A DNA stretch of 64,000 bases from Pantoea dispersa (GCF_014155765.1 NZ_SCKT01000002.1:32427-96426), one strand, 5' to 3'. Counted from the first letter of the stretch, positions 50,209 to 59,350 are shown. Program-made: numbers and translations. Notes: generated from the sequence alone by a model not told the origin.

Positions 50209-51249
50209 ATGAGTAAAACGGATACCCTGCCCGGGATTACCGCCAGCCCGGCCCTGATGCACAGTGCTGATGAGGATATTGCTGAACGCCTGAGAGAATT
50301 TGTCAGTGATAAAGAGGCGTTTTCTGATAACACGTGGCGACAGTTGCTAAGCGTTATGCGGATCGGCAGCCGCTGGGCGACGGAACATGGCCGGCAATTT
50401 TTACCGATGGATCCTGCCGATCTGCGTGATTACCTGCTGTGGCTTCAGGCATCGGGACGCGCCTCTTCTACCATCGCGACTCATGCGGCATTAATTTCCA
50501 TGTTACACCGTAACGCCGGTCTGGTGCCGCCCAATGTTTCGCCGCTGGTGTTCCGGGCCATGAAAAAAATCAATCGCAGCGCGGTAATAGCCGGTGAACG
50601 TGCCGGTCAGGCCATCCCCTTTCGCATTCGCGATTTGCTTACGCTGGACCAACGCTGGGCGGGCTCTGACCGCCTGCAACAGCAGCGCGATCTGGCATTT
50701 TTGCATGTGGCTTACGCCACGCTGTTGCGCATCAGTGAACTGAGCCGCCTGCGGGTGCGTGACATTTCGCGTTCGGCCGATGACCGTATCATTCTTGATG
50801 TCGCCTGGACCAAAACCATAGTGATGACCGGAGGACTAATTAAGGCACTCGGGGATCTCTCATCACAACGTCTGACCGAATGGCTGGTGGCATCCGGGCT
50901 GATCGCAGAACCCGACGCGTTCATTTTTGGCCCGGTGCACCGCGCCAACCAGGCGCAGATTGTCTGCGATAAACCGCTCTCGACTCGCGCGCTGGAGGAT
51001 ATTTTCGTCCGCGCCTGGCGTGAAGCGGGACCGGGCACCGGCGTGCAACCCAATAAGAATCGCTATCGCGGTTGGTCGGGACATAGCACCCGGGTCGGTG
51101 CCGCCATCGATATGGCCAGCAATAAGTACAGCACCGCGCAGATCATGCAGGAAGGCACCTGGAAGAAGCCGGAAACGGTGATGCGCTATATTCGCCACGT
51201 TGATGCGCATGCCGGGGCGATGGTGGATTTGATGAATGGGCACCTTTAA
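50209..51249 (+). CDS. Cre-like tyrosine recombinase
   Basis: 346 residues, alignable with phage P1 Cre (343) along nearly its full length: RDYLLWLQASG, SMLHRNAGL, LAFLHVAYATLLRISELSRL, PLSTRALEDIF, WSGHSTRVGAAIDMA and VMRYIRHVDAHAGAMVDL all have Cre counterparts. The active site is complete: R174, E177, K202, H292, R295, W318 and nucleophile Y327, which correspond to Cre R173, E176, K201, H289, R292, W315 and Y324. It should recombine the site at 50032-50065. Cre in P1 resolves plasmid dimers. Cre-type enzymes with their own sites have been reported from Pantoea (Panto/pox). A XerC/D role is unlikely given the close Cre resemblance. Confidence 0.9.
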   Translation: MSKTDTLPGITASPALMHSADEDIAERLREFVSDKEAFSDNTWRQLLSVMRIGSRWATEHGRQFLPMDPADLRDYLLWLQASGRASSTIATHAALISMLHRNAGLVPPNVSPLVFRAMKKINRSAVIAGERAGQAIPFRIRDLLTLDQRWAGSDRLQQQRDLAFLHVAYATLLRISELSRLRVRDISRSADDRIILDVAWTKTIVMTGGLIKALGDLSSQRLTEWLVASGLIAEPDAFIFGPVHRANQAQIVCDKPLSTRALEDIFVRAWREAGPGTGVQPNKNRYRGWSGHSTRVGAAIDMASNKYSTAQIMQEGTWKKPETVMRYIRHVDAHAGAMVDLMNGHL

Positions 51250-51272
51250 TCACGCGGCTTTGCTTCATAGCC

Positions 51273-51312
51273 ATACCTTTTAGGGTATCAAACAGGCCAA
51301 TCTTAGTATTGG
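51273..51312. promoter_or_regulatory. Two dyads upstream of the ThDP decarboxylase gene
   Basis: ATACC-N6-GGTAT at 51273-51288 and CCAAT-N6-ATTGG at 51297-51312 have the same arm and spacer lengths and are centred 24 bp apart, about 80-120 bases before the ATG at 51394. They look like paired regulator sites; the convergent LysR-family gene at 53078 is a candidate binder. Confidence 0.4.
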
Positions 51313-51393
51313 AATCAACGCTCACCCTGCTTCTAAGATAAATTCAGCCCGGAAACTGGCGGATTATTAACCGATAGTCAGAGGTGAACAACG

Positions 51394-53088
51394 ATGAATA
51401 AACCCATTGCAAAATTAAACGACACCCCGGTACGCCGCGGTGGTGATGTCCTGCTGGAAGTGTTAGAGAGCGAAGGCGTTGAGTATGTGTTCGGTAACCC
51501 AGGTACGACTGAATTACCGTTCATGGACGCCCTGCTCAGAAATCCCAACATCAACTATGTGCTTGCCTTGCAGGAAGCCAGTGCGGTTGCGATGGCCGAT
51601 GGTTACGCGCAGGCCGCCGGTAAGCCCGGTTTTCTCAATCTGCACACGGCCGGTGGTCTGGGTCACGGCATGGGCAATCTGCACAATGCGGTTTGCTCGC
51701 AAACGCCATTAGTAGTGACGGCTGGCCAGCAGGATTTACGCCACAGCATCACCGATCCCCTGCTGTTGGGGGATTTAGTGAGTATGGGTAAGATTTTTTC
51801 CAAATGGTCGAAGGAAGTCACCAGCGTTGACCAGCTGCCAATCCTGGTTCGCCGTGCTTTTCATGATGCGGATGCCGCGCCCAAAGGCCCGGTTTTCCTC
51901 TCTTTGCCGATGGATGTGATGGAAGCCATGAGCGCCGTTGACATCGGCGCGCCGTCTAACGTTGATCGTAAAGCGGTCGCAGGTTCACTGCCGCTGTTAG
52001 CCAAAAAATTAGCCGCCTTTACCCCCGGCAAGGTCGCGATTATTGCCGGCGATGAGATTCATCAAAGCGGCGCGGCTGCGGAAGTTGTCGCACTGGCTGA
52101 GTTGCTGGCCGCTGACGTTTATGGCTCAACCTGGCCGAATCGGATTCCGTATCCCACCGCGCATCCTCTGTGGCGAGGCAATCTCTCTACTCAGGCGACG
52201 GACATTGCCAAAGCGCTTGATCAATACGATGCAATCTTTGCGCTCGGCGGTAAATCGCTCATCACCATCCTCTACACCGAGGGACGTGCCGTGCCGGAGC
52301 ATTGTAAAGTGTTCCAGCTCTCAGCCGATGCAGGCGATTTGGGACGAACTTATCGTAGCGAGCTCTCAACTCTCGGCGATATTAAATTATCGCTGGCGGT
52401 GCTGCTACCTGAGCTGAAAGAGGCTACCGCGCATAATCGCCCGGATTATCAGCGTCGTTTCGCGGCTGCGGCAGCACAGTTCGAACAAACTAAAGAGAAC
52501 TTATTACAGTCGGTACAAGAGCAGCAGTCGGCCACGAAGATCACGCCATTGATCGCCGCATTTGAGGCCGCGCGCGCTATTGGTCCGGATATAACAATTG
52601 TTGACGAGGCCATTGCGACCTCACAATCGCTGCGTAGATCGCTGTCGAGTAACAGAGCAGATCAATATGCTTTTATGCGCGGTGGCGGTCTGGGCTGGGG
52701 AATGCCCGCTGCAGTGGGATATTCCCTCGGACTGGGCAAAGCCCCTGTTGTCTGTTTTGTGGGGGATGGTGCGGCAATGTATTCGCCTCAGTCGCTGTGG
52801 ACCGCCGCCCATGAGCAATTGCCGGTAACCTTTATTGTGATGAACAATACTGAATATAATGTTCTTAAGAACTTTATGCGGTCTAAAGAAGATTATACCT
52901 CGGCGCAAACCAATCGCTTTATCGCCATGGATTTGGTAGATCCTGTGATTGATTATCAGGCACTTGGCACCGCGCTGGGGCTGAAAACGCGTAAGATTGA
53001 GGTGGCTTCACAGATCGCTGCGGCTGTCGAGGAGGCTATCGCCAGCGGTAAACCCAGCCTGATCGAAATCGTGATTGCTAAGAACTGA
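51394..53088 (+). CDS. ThDP-dependent 2-oxo acid decarboxylase, benzoylformate decarboxylase-like
   Basis: 564 residues. Three-domain ThDP enzyme: ThDP-activating E61 in LALQEASAVAM, ThDP/Mg motif FVGDGAAMYSPQSL ending MNNTEYN. It resembles MdlC in GNPGTTELPF and LNLHTAGGLGHGMGNLHNA, which includes the active-site histidine H84 (MdlC H70). Two MdlC catalytic residues differ: S26 is threonine (T38), and the position of H281 falls in the His-free stretch LGGKSLITILYTEG. The true substrate is therefore probably not benzoylformate; other 2-oxo acids or an acyl-transfer reaction are possible. Its 3' end overlaps the convergent LysR gene by 11 bp. Confidence 0.8.
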   Translation: MNKPIAKLNDTPVRRGGDVLLEVLESEGVEYVFGNPGTTELPFMDALLRNPNINYVLALQEASAVAMADGYAQAAGKPGFLNLHTAGGLGHGMGNLHNAVCSQTPLVVTAGQQDLRHSITDPLLLGDLVSMGKIFSKWSKEVTSVDQLPILVRRAFHDADAAPKGPVFLSLPMDVMEAMSAVDIGAPSNVDRKAVAGSLPLLAKKLAAFTPGKVAIIAGDEIHQSGAAAEVVALAELLAADVYGSTWPNRIPYPTAHPLWRGNLSTQATDIAKALDQYDAIFALGGKSLITILYTEGRAVPEHCKVFQLSADAGDLGRTYRSELSTLGDIKLSLAVLLPELKEATAHNRPDYQRRFAAAAAQFEQTKENLLQSVQEQQSATKITPLIAAFEAARAIGPDITIVDEAIATSQSLRRSLSSNRADQYAFMRGGGLGWGMPAAVGYSLGLGKAPVVCFVGDGAAMYSPQSLWTAAHEQLPVTFIVMNNTEYNVLKNFMRSKEDYTSAQTNRFIAMDLVDPVIDYQALGTALGLKTRKIEVASQIAAAVEEAIASGKPSLIEIVIAKN

Positions 53089-53998
53089 TGCGGGTATCCG
53101 ATGCCGTGCTTAACTCCTCTGCGAGGGCACGGCATTGGTTAACAAAGTGTTCCAGCGCTGGATTTTTATTATTAGAAGACCACATCAGAATATTTTCTAT
53201 GGTATTTGCGTCCGCAATTTTCCGATAATTAATGCCTCTTATCTGCGCCGTCGCCATACTTGCCGGAATGATGGCTACCCCTAATCCATGAGCGACGAAA
53301 TTAACGATGGTTTGCTGGACTGAAACCTCAACGCCAATATGTGGACTAAAACCGGCTTTCAGACATTGATTAAAAATCCTGTCATAAAGCAGCGGCGACA
53401 TAGGGCGAGGCACAATGATAAACGGGTCATTGGCCAGCGTTTCCAGGGTGAAATTTTCGACATTTGCCTGGGGATGGTCCGCAGGAAGCGCAACAATTAA
53501 CGGTTCACACAATAACACCAGCGAGTTAATCGCGGAGCTGGTAACTTCCGAAAAGCTGATCGCAACGTCCAGCCGCCCATCCTCTAGCGCAGCGTTTAAC
53601 CCGGTCGGGATCATTTCCTGGAATTGCAGATCAATACTGGGATAATTCATTCTGTGTTTCATGACCAGCTGTGGCACCACACAGTACGATGCGTACATGG
53701 TTGCGCCCAGCTTAATCAATCCCATTTGCCCTTCTGAAACAGCCTGCACATTACTACACGCCTGCTGCATCATTCTTAATACGGCGTAAGCATCTTTCAG
53801 GAATTGCTCGCCGGCAAAGGTAAGTTTCATGCCTTTGGCATTACGGGTAAACAGTTTCGCACCCACATCACGTTCGAGCTGGGCTATTTGTCTGCTTAGC
53901 GGTGGCTGCGAAATATTCAGTTTTTCTGCTGCCCGGCCTATATTCCCCACTTCTGCCACGGTACAAAAACTCATTAGCTGATTCAGTGTTGGCTTCAT
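53078..53998 (-). CDS. LysR-family transcriptional regulator
   Basis: Start at ATG 53998 (MKPTLNQLMSFCTVAEVGNI), preferred over GTG 54013, which adds five residues; 306 residues. Winged helix (AAEKLNISQPPLSRQIAQLE) plus effector domain. Tail-to-tail with the decarboxylase gene, overlapping by 11 bp. It is near two aromatic-type decarboxylase loci; a link to the first is only suggested by position. Confidence 0.85.
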   Translation of the reverse strand: MKPTLNQLMSFCTVAEVGNIGRAAEKLNISQPPLSRQIAQLERDVGAKLFTRNAKGMKLTFAGEQFLKDAYAVLRMMQQACSNVQAVSEGQMGLIKLGATMYASYCVVPQLVMKHRMNYPSIDLQFQEMIPTGLNAALEDGRLDVAISFSEVTSSAINSLVLLCEPLIVALPADHPQANVENFTLETLANDPFIIVPRPMSPLLYDRIFNQCLKAGFSPHIGVEVSVQQTIVNFVAHGLGVAIIPASMATAQIRGINYRKIADANTIENILMWSSNNKNPALEHFVNQCRALAEELSTASDTRISS

Positions 53999-54121
53999 GA
54001 CTACGCTTCTCACGCATAATCTGACAATAGATACGTCAGTGAATCACAATTTAGCCGATATGGCATAGCAATTCGCCATATTGATCCCTATAACGCCGCT
54101 GAGGCTGGAATGCCCGTCTGA

Positions 54122-55024
54122 TTACGCAGCGGGTTCCTCACCATAGTGTGACTGCGCGTACCCGGTAAAGCGCCGGATCTCCGGGTTAGCCGCGCCGGTT
54201 TTCCAGCACAGGTAGAGTGCCGTCGTGACATCCTGCTGCGCCAGCGGCAGCAGTGCCACATCCTGCCGCAAAAATCTCTCCGGGGCGTGGGGGATGAAGG
54301 TCACGCCCAGTCCCAGCGCAGCGAGGTCAACGGCGGTGGCCACATCGCGTGCGCGGAGCACGCTGGCGGAAATCTGCCTGGCGGCGGCATAGAGATTAAG
54401 TACCGCGCCACCCAGTCCGATGCCTTCCGGATCTTCCTGCAAGATCAGCGGCTCCGCCGCTAAATCAGCCAGCGAGACGCAGGCCTGCTGCGCCAGCGGA
54501 TGGTCGTCGGCCAGCACCGCACACAGCGAGGTTTGATGCAGAATTTGCCGGCTAATCTGGCGACGTTCCGGCAGCGGCCCGCGCAGGATGCCGATATCCA
54601 AATCGCCGCTCTCCAGCAGGCTTAGCTGTTGGTTGACGCTGTACTCCACGGGTTGCAGCGCGATCTGGGGAAAATCACGTCTGAAGGCACGGATAATTTT
54701 GACCAGCGCCGGCTCCAGCATGGACGTGCCCACATAGCCAATGCGTAACATGCCGCGTCGTCCGGCGGCCACCTGCTTAATCGTGTCCTGCAGATGCTCC
54801 ACACGCTGCACCGTTTGCTGGACTTCCCCGAGCAGCAATGCGCCTTCGCGCGTCAGACTCACCTTACGCTTGTCGCGCGCAAATAACTTCACGCCCCACT
54901 GCTGCTCCAGTGCCTGAATATGCTGAGACAACGCCGGTTGCGTCAGGTTAACCGCCGCCGCCGCTCGCGCGAAATGCAGCGTATCGGCGAGTGCCAGAAA
55001 AGAACGCAGCTTACGGTAATCCAT
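54122..55024 (-). CDS. LysR-family regulator divergent from the UbiX/UbiD-type decarboxylase operon
   Basis: 300 residues: helix-turn-helix in MDYRKLRSFLALADTLHFAR and VNLTQPALSQHIQALEQQ, then an effector domain. Head-to-head with the prenyl-FMN decarboxylase operon across 137 bp, the usual arrangement for a LysR activator responding to the substrate, here presumably a hydroxybenzoate. No firm operator dyad was picked out. Confidence 0.86.
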   Translation of the reverse strand: MDYRKLRSFLALADTLHFARAAAAVNLTQPALSQHIQALEQQWGVKLFARDKRKVSLTREGALLLGEVQQTVQRVEHLQDTIKQVAAGRRGMLRIGYVGTSMLEPALVKIIRAFRRDFPQIALQPVEYSVNQQLSLLESGDLDIGILRGPLPERRQISRQILHQTSLCAVLADDHPLAQQACVSLADLAAEPLILQEDPEGIGLGGAVLNLYAAARQISASVLRARDVATAVDLAALGLGVTFIPHAPERFLRQDVALLPLAQQDVTTALYLCWKTGAANPEIRRFTGYAQSHYGEEPAA

Positions 55025-55161
55025 GCCACACCTGATAAGGATTCGTTATTAATGAAAGCATAATACCAATTAGACCCTGATTAGCGAGCGCATTATCTTT
55101 GCCTGCAGGACGGCGACGGCAGGAACGCGCCGGAAATATTTTGCCTTTCACAGGAGGCCTT

Positions 55162-55755
55162 ATGCGCATCATTGTCGGCGTAACCGGCGCTACCGGTGCC
55201 CCACTCGCGCTGCGATTACTGCGGCAGCTGGCGGACATTCCGCACATCGAAACGCATCTCATTTTGTCACGCTGGGGAAAAGTGACGCTGGAACATGAAA
55301 CCAACTGTTCTCTCAACGACATCAAACAGCTGGCCGATGTGTTTCATCCCGCCGGTGACCAGGCCGCGACTATCTCTTCGGGCTCATTTGTCACCGACGG
55401 GATGGTGATTATTCCCTGCAGCATGAAAACGCTGGCCGGTATCCGCAGCGGGTATGCGGAAGGGCTGATTGGCCGCGCGGCGGATGTCGTCCTGAAAGAG
55501 CAGCGCAAACTGATTCTGGTACCGCGCGAAACCCCGCTCAACACCATTCATCTGGAAAACATGCTGGCGCTGTCACGCATGGGCGTCAGCCTGATTCCCC
55601 CTGTGCCGGCCTGGTACAACCATCCGGCCACGATCGCCGATGTGGAAAATCATATCGTGGGTCGCGTGCTGGATCAGCTTGGTATCGACACTGCTGGCGC
55701 CACGCGCTGGCAGGGTTTGCATCCCGCCAGTGATGACCTGACACTCTCAAACTAA
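55162..55755 (+). CDS. UbiX-like flavin prenyltransferase partner of the decarboxylase
   Basis: Start at ATG 55162 (MRIIVGVTGATGAPLALRLL), with CAGGAGGC upstream; 197 residues. FMN-binding loop GVTGATGAPLA, then VIIPCSMKTLAGIRSGYAEG and LVPRETPLNTIHLENMLAL, the UbiX signatures. UbiX-type enzymes make prenylated FMN, the cofactor of UbiD-type decarboxylases; KpdB/LpdB-type paralogues serve particular decarboxylases. The decarboxylase gene starts ten bases after its stop. Confidence 0.9.
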   Translation: MRIIVGVTGATGAPLALRLLRQLADIPHIETHLILSRWGKVTLEHETNCSLNDIKQLADVFHPAGDQAATISSGSFVTDGMVIIPCSMKTLAGIRSGYAEGLIGRAADVVLKEQRKLILVPRETPLNTIHLENMLALSRMGVSLIPPVPAWYNHPATIADVENHIVGRVLDQLGIDTAGATRWQGLHPASDDLTLSN

Positions 55756-55765
55756 GGAACAGCCT

Positions 55766-57265
55766 ATGTCAAACACATCTCCCTCTTCGCACAGCAGTGA
55801 GGTTTACGATCTGCGTTCTGCCATCGAACTGCTGAAGCAATTTGATGGTGAGTATATTGAGACCGATGAACCGGTGAATCCCGAAGCGGAACTGTCCGGT
55901 GTCTATCGTTACGTTGGCGCGGGCGGCACCGTGATGCGTCCCACACAGACCGGACCGGCGATGGTGTTTAATCACATCAAAGGTTACGCCAACTTTCGCG
56001 TACTGATTGGCTTGCTGGCTTCACGGCAGCGCGTGGCGCGCCTGTTAGGGGTGCCGAAAGAAAAGCTGGCGCATCTGCTGCGTTCATCGGTACATAACGC
56101 CATAGCACCGGTGGAAATAAGCCAGCAGCAGGCAGTTTGTCAGGAAGTGGTGCACCTCGCCACGGATGACGGTTTTGATATCCGCCGCCTGCTGCCCGCG
56201 CCAACCAACACGCCTGAAGATGCCGGCCCCTATTTCACCATGGGGATGTGTTATGCCGCCGATCCGGAAACCGGCGAACATGACGTCACTATTCACCGCT
56301 TGTGTGTTCAGGGCAAAGATGAGATCTCGATGTACTTTGTGCCAGGCCGCCATCTTGATCAGTTCCGCATTAAGGCTGAGCAGGCGGGCAAAGCGTTGCC
56401 GATTACCATCAGTATTGGCGTCGATCCGGCCATCGAAATTGGTGCCTGTTTCGAGCCGCCGACCACGCCGCTCGGTTTTGATGAGCTGGCGATAGCCGGG
56501 GGCTTGCGCGGTCGGGCGGTTGAGCTGGTTAAGGGTGTCGCCGTTGATGCCCGCGCCATTGCCCATGCAGAGATCGTGATTGAGGGTGAACTGGTGCCGG
56601 ATTATCGCGTACAGGAAGATCAGCATACCCATAGCGGTAAAGCGATGCCGGAATTCCCGGGTTATACCGGTGAAGCGCAGGCGGCAGTGCCGGTGATTAA
56701 AGTCAAAGCCGTGACGCACCGCAAAAACCCCATCCTGCAAACCTGCATCGGACCGAGCGACGAGCACACCAATCTGGCCGGAATCCCGACCGAAGCCAGC
56801 ATTCTCGATATGGTTGAGCGTGCGTTACCGGGTCTGGTGAAGAATGTACATTGCCCGTCGCCAGGCACCGGGAAATATGTTGCGGTGCTGCAAATCAATA
56901 AGCGCGGCCCGCAGGATGAGGGACGCCAGCGTCAGGCTGCCCTGCTGGCTTTCTCGGCCTTTTCAGAGCTGAAGCACGTGTTCCTGGTCGATGAGGATGT
57001 TGATGTGTTCGATTTAAATGACGTGATTTGGGCAATGACCACGCGTTATCAGGGCGACGCGGATACCATCTTTATTCCCGGCGTGCGCTGTCACCCGCTC
57101 GATCCTTCACAGGATCCGGCCTTCAGCAACTCGATTCGCGCCCATGGCATTACCTGTAAAACCATTTTTGACTGTACGGTGCCGTATGACCTGAAACACA
57201 ACTTCCAGCGCTCGCAGTTTATGGAAGTCGATGTTTCACGCTTCATTCCTGGTTTTAACCGTTAA
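55766..57265 (+). CDS. Prenyl-FMN-dependent hydroxybenzoate decarboxylase, AroY/LpdC type
   Basis: 499 residues, UbiD family. Close to Enterobacter AroY (protocatechuate) and Lactobacillus LpdC (gallate) decarboxylases: NAELAGVYR-like EAELSGVYRYVGAGGTVMRP, RLLPAPTNTPEDAGPYFTMG, GACFEPPTTPLGFDELAIAG, GKAMPEFPGYTGEAQ, and CKTIFDCTVPYDLK near the C-terminus. Acidic residues of the UbiD active site are present (IEGELVPDYRVQED, PEFPGY). The likely reaction is non-oxidative decarboxylation of a di- or trihydroxybenzoate to catechol or pyrogallol. No small KpdD-type subunit is nearby. The 3' end overlaps the convergent GGDEF gene by four bases. Confidence 0.88.
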   Translation: MSNTSPSSHSSEVYDLRSAIELLKQFDGEYIETDEPVNPEAELSGVYRYVGAGGTVMRPTQTGPAMVFNHIKGYANFRVLIGLLASRQRVARLLGVPKEKLAHLLRSSVHNAIAPVEISQQQAVCQEVVHLATDDGFDIRRLLPAPTNTPEDAGPYFTMGMCYAADPETGEHDVTIHRLCVQGKDEISMYFVPGRHLDQFRIKAEQAGKALPITISIGVDPAIEIGACFEPPTTPLGFDELAIAGGLRGRAVELVKGVAVDARAIAHAEIVIEGELVPDYRVQEDQHTHSGKAMPEFPGYTGEAQAAVPVIKVKAVTHRKNPILQTCIGPSDEHTNLAGIPTEASILDMVERALPGLVKNVHCPSPGTGKYVAVLQINKRGPQDEGRQRQAALLAFSAFSELKHVFLVDEDVDVFDLNDVIWAMTTRYQGDADTIFIPGVRCHPLDPSQDPAFSNSIRAHGITCKTIFDCTVPYDLKHNFQRSQFMEVDVSRFIPGFNR

Positions 57266-58815
57266 TCACTCACTGCCCGCCAGGCCTGCGCCTGATTGCG
57301 TCCGCTATGCTTGGCCTGGTACAACGCCGCATCAGCATGCTCGATCAGGTTGCCGGCCTGATCGTCATGCCAGGTGGTCGCACAGCCCGCGCTGAGCGTC
57401 ACCTGCGCATCGGGCAGTGCGGAGGCGGCGTGAGGCAGATGCAGGTCAGCAATCACCTGTACTGCCTGACGCGCAATATTCAGCGCCGCCTGCTGATCGG
57501 CACCGGCGAGGATGATGGCAAACTCCTCGCCGCCATAGCGCGCGACCATGTCGCTCTGCCGTAGCTTAAGGCGTTTGAGCGCGTCGGCCACCTGGCGTAA
57601 ACAGTGATCGCCTGCCACGTGCCCGTAGCGATCGTTGTAGTGTTTGAAGTAGTCAATATCCATTAATATCAGTGACACCGGTGCTGATTTTTCCCGCAGA
57701 TTATGCAAAGCATTCTGCAAAAAGCGGTCAAACTGTCTGCGGTTAGCCAGACCGGTCAGCCCATCGAAAAACGCCAGCTGATCAAGATGATGATTGGCAT
57801 CGGCGAGGTCGTTTTTTAGTTTGAGCAGCGCTTCCTGATAATGCTGGCTATGCCGAGCCTGACGAATGACAAACAGTCCCAGCAGGATAATCGCGACCAG
57901 CAGCGCCACGTTCAGGGAAATATCCTGCAGTCTTCCTTTCACCCAGCGCAGATACAGATTGCGCTTGTCGTAACCGGCCGCGACCACCAGCGGATAGCGT
58001 TCTGAGCTGGCGAAGCCGAAGATGCGCACCTGGCCATCCAGCGCCGCGTTCCACTCGCCGCTGCCGCGATCGGCTTTCACCAGCATCTGCTGGAACAGAT
58101 GGCTGGCGGAGAGACTCTTGCCGATATAGCTGTCGGGCATCGGACGGGCATAAAGCACCGTGCTGTCTGCCAGCATCAGAACCAGCACGTCGCGCGGCCC
58201 CAGTTCGTAGTAACTGTAAAAACGGCGGAAATAATCCACTTTAATGGTGGCTAACAGGATGCCTTTGAAATCACGCGCTGCATCGCTGACGCGCAGAGAA
58301 ACCGGAATAACCAGATCGCCAGTGCTGCGGCTGCGGATCACCGGGCCGATGTGCAAACTGTCACGGCTGTTGTTGCGGTGATAGCGGAAATATTCACGGT
58401 CAGAGTTGTTGGTGCCCACCGGCACGCTGCGCGTGGAGGTGGCGATCCAGCGTCCCTGCTCATCATAGTAAAACAGCCCATGCAGCTGCGGCAGACGGCT
58501 TTGCAGATCGCGCATAATCTGGCTCAGGTTGGCGGCGTTGAGTTTTTCCAGCGGCTGCGCCTGCAGGTCGCGCTGCACTTCACGCAGGGCCAGTTCGGTC
58601 TGGAGCACGGTATCTTCCGCCTGACGTGACTGTGACAGGGAAAGATTGACCGCCATCTCTTCCGTCTGGCGCACCGCGCCGTGCCAGTCTTCGCGCAGCG
58701 TCCACAGGGTGAGCGCAATGATCGCGCATATCAGCAATCCGCCGGACAGCAAAATACTGCGCAGCAGCGAGGAACCTGAAATGATTGCCGCTTCATTTTT
58801 CCTTTTAAACGTCAT
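57262..58815 (-). CDS. Membrane diguanylate cyclase with periplasmic Cache-type sensor
   Basis: 517 residues. TM1 about 19-39 (RSILLSGGLLICAIIALTLW), a periplasmic double-Cache-like sensor to about 285 (DREYFRYHRNNSRDSLHIGP), TM2 about 290-310 (LNVALLVAIILLGLFVI), a short coiled coil, then a GGDEF domain. The signature is GGEEF at 428-432; substrate residues in LMDIDYFKHYNDRYGHVAGD are intact, so it should make c-di-GMP. An RxxD inhibitory site (R419-D422) lies five residues before the signature, so product feedback is likely. Cache domains bind small organic acids or amino acids. Confidence 0.9.
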   Translation of the reverse strand: MTFKRKNEAAIISGSSLLRSILLSGGLLICAIIALTLWTLREDWHGAVRQTEEMAVNLSLSQSRQAEDTVLQTELALREVQRDLQAQPLEKLNAANLSQIMRDLQSRLPQLHGLFYYDEQGRWIATSTRSVPVGTNNSDREYFRYHRNNSRDSLHIGPVIRSRSTGDLVIPVSLRVSDAARDFKGILLATIKVDYFRRFYSYYELGPRDVLVLMLADSTVLYARPMPDSYIGKSLSASHLFQQMLVKADRGSGEWNAALDGQVRIFGFASSERYPLVVAAGYDKRNLYLRWVKGRLQDISLNVALLVAIILLGLFVIRQARHSQHYQEALLKLKNDLADANHHLDQLAFFDGLTGLANRRQFDRFLQNALHNLREKSAPVSLILMDIDYFKHYNDRYGHVAGDHCLRQVADALKRLKLRQSDMVARYGGEEFAIILAGADQQAALNIARQAVQVIADLHLPHAASALPDAQVTLSAGCATTWHDDQAGNLIEHADAALYQAKHSGRNQAQAWRAVSD

Positions 58816-59329
58816 GTTTCACCCTGTTGCCGTGTCAACGCTAAGTTAAGCACATAATCAGCGACGGGATTTTCAGGATTAAAGACGGTAATGATGTCAC
58901 GCGTGGCGATGGCCGCTGGACGACGGGTGAATGCTGCATAAATCGCCAGCGATCAGTTCGCCCAACCCTGGATTGAACGCGGCGAACTCAGGCAGGTACT
59001 GGGCGAGTGGTCTGCAGTGTTTTCAGGTCTTAATCTCTATTACGTTAACAATCCCCATATGTCGGCCTCGCTGAGAGCGTTTATTGACCAGTTAAAATCC
59101 TTTGTCGCGACGAGGCGTTGAAATCAGCCAGCGCCATGCTGCTGGTCCCGCCACGAATATTAAATCACGCTAATCATTAACCCTGCTGTCGTTCCGGTTG
59201 TTACCGCCGGTATTTTCTCCCCTGTAACGCGCCTTATCCCCTGCCGCCACGCTTTTCTGAAGATCTAAATTTGCAGCAAAAATTTATTCAATCATTAAAT
59301 TATATTTATTATATTAGCGAAACTTTAAT
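58816..59329. other. Intergenic region with a LysR gene fragment
   Basis: Contains the GGDEF gene promoter on the left, the LysR C-terminal fragment at 58942-59121, and very AT-rich DNA at 59265-59330 before the acyltransferase gene. Nothing else recognised. Confidence 0.5.
58942..59121 (+). pseudogene. C-terminal fragment of a LysR-family regulator
   Basis: In-frame reading from just after a stop at 58939-58941 gives IASDQFAQPWIERGELRQVL, then GLNLYYVNNPHMSASLRAFI and DQLKSF before TGA. This is the end of the LysR effector domain (FIAQPWIERGELxxVL, LYYPxxxxxxxALRAFIDxL). The other 240 or so residues, including the DNA-binding domain, are absent. It shows that a regulator gene was lost here. 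Confidence 0.7.
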
Positions 59330-59350
59330 GTGGACTGGTTGAGGATTACA

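Noticed and set aside
51241-51393. Search for a second lox-like site flanking the Cre-like gene
   Set aside because: No sequence resembling CTGACTTCATATA was found between 51241 and 51393; the dyads there (ATACC/GGTAT and CCAAT/ATTGG) are unrelated to it.
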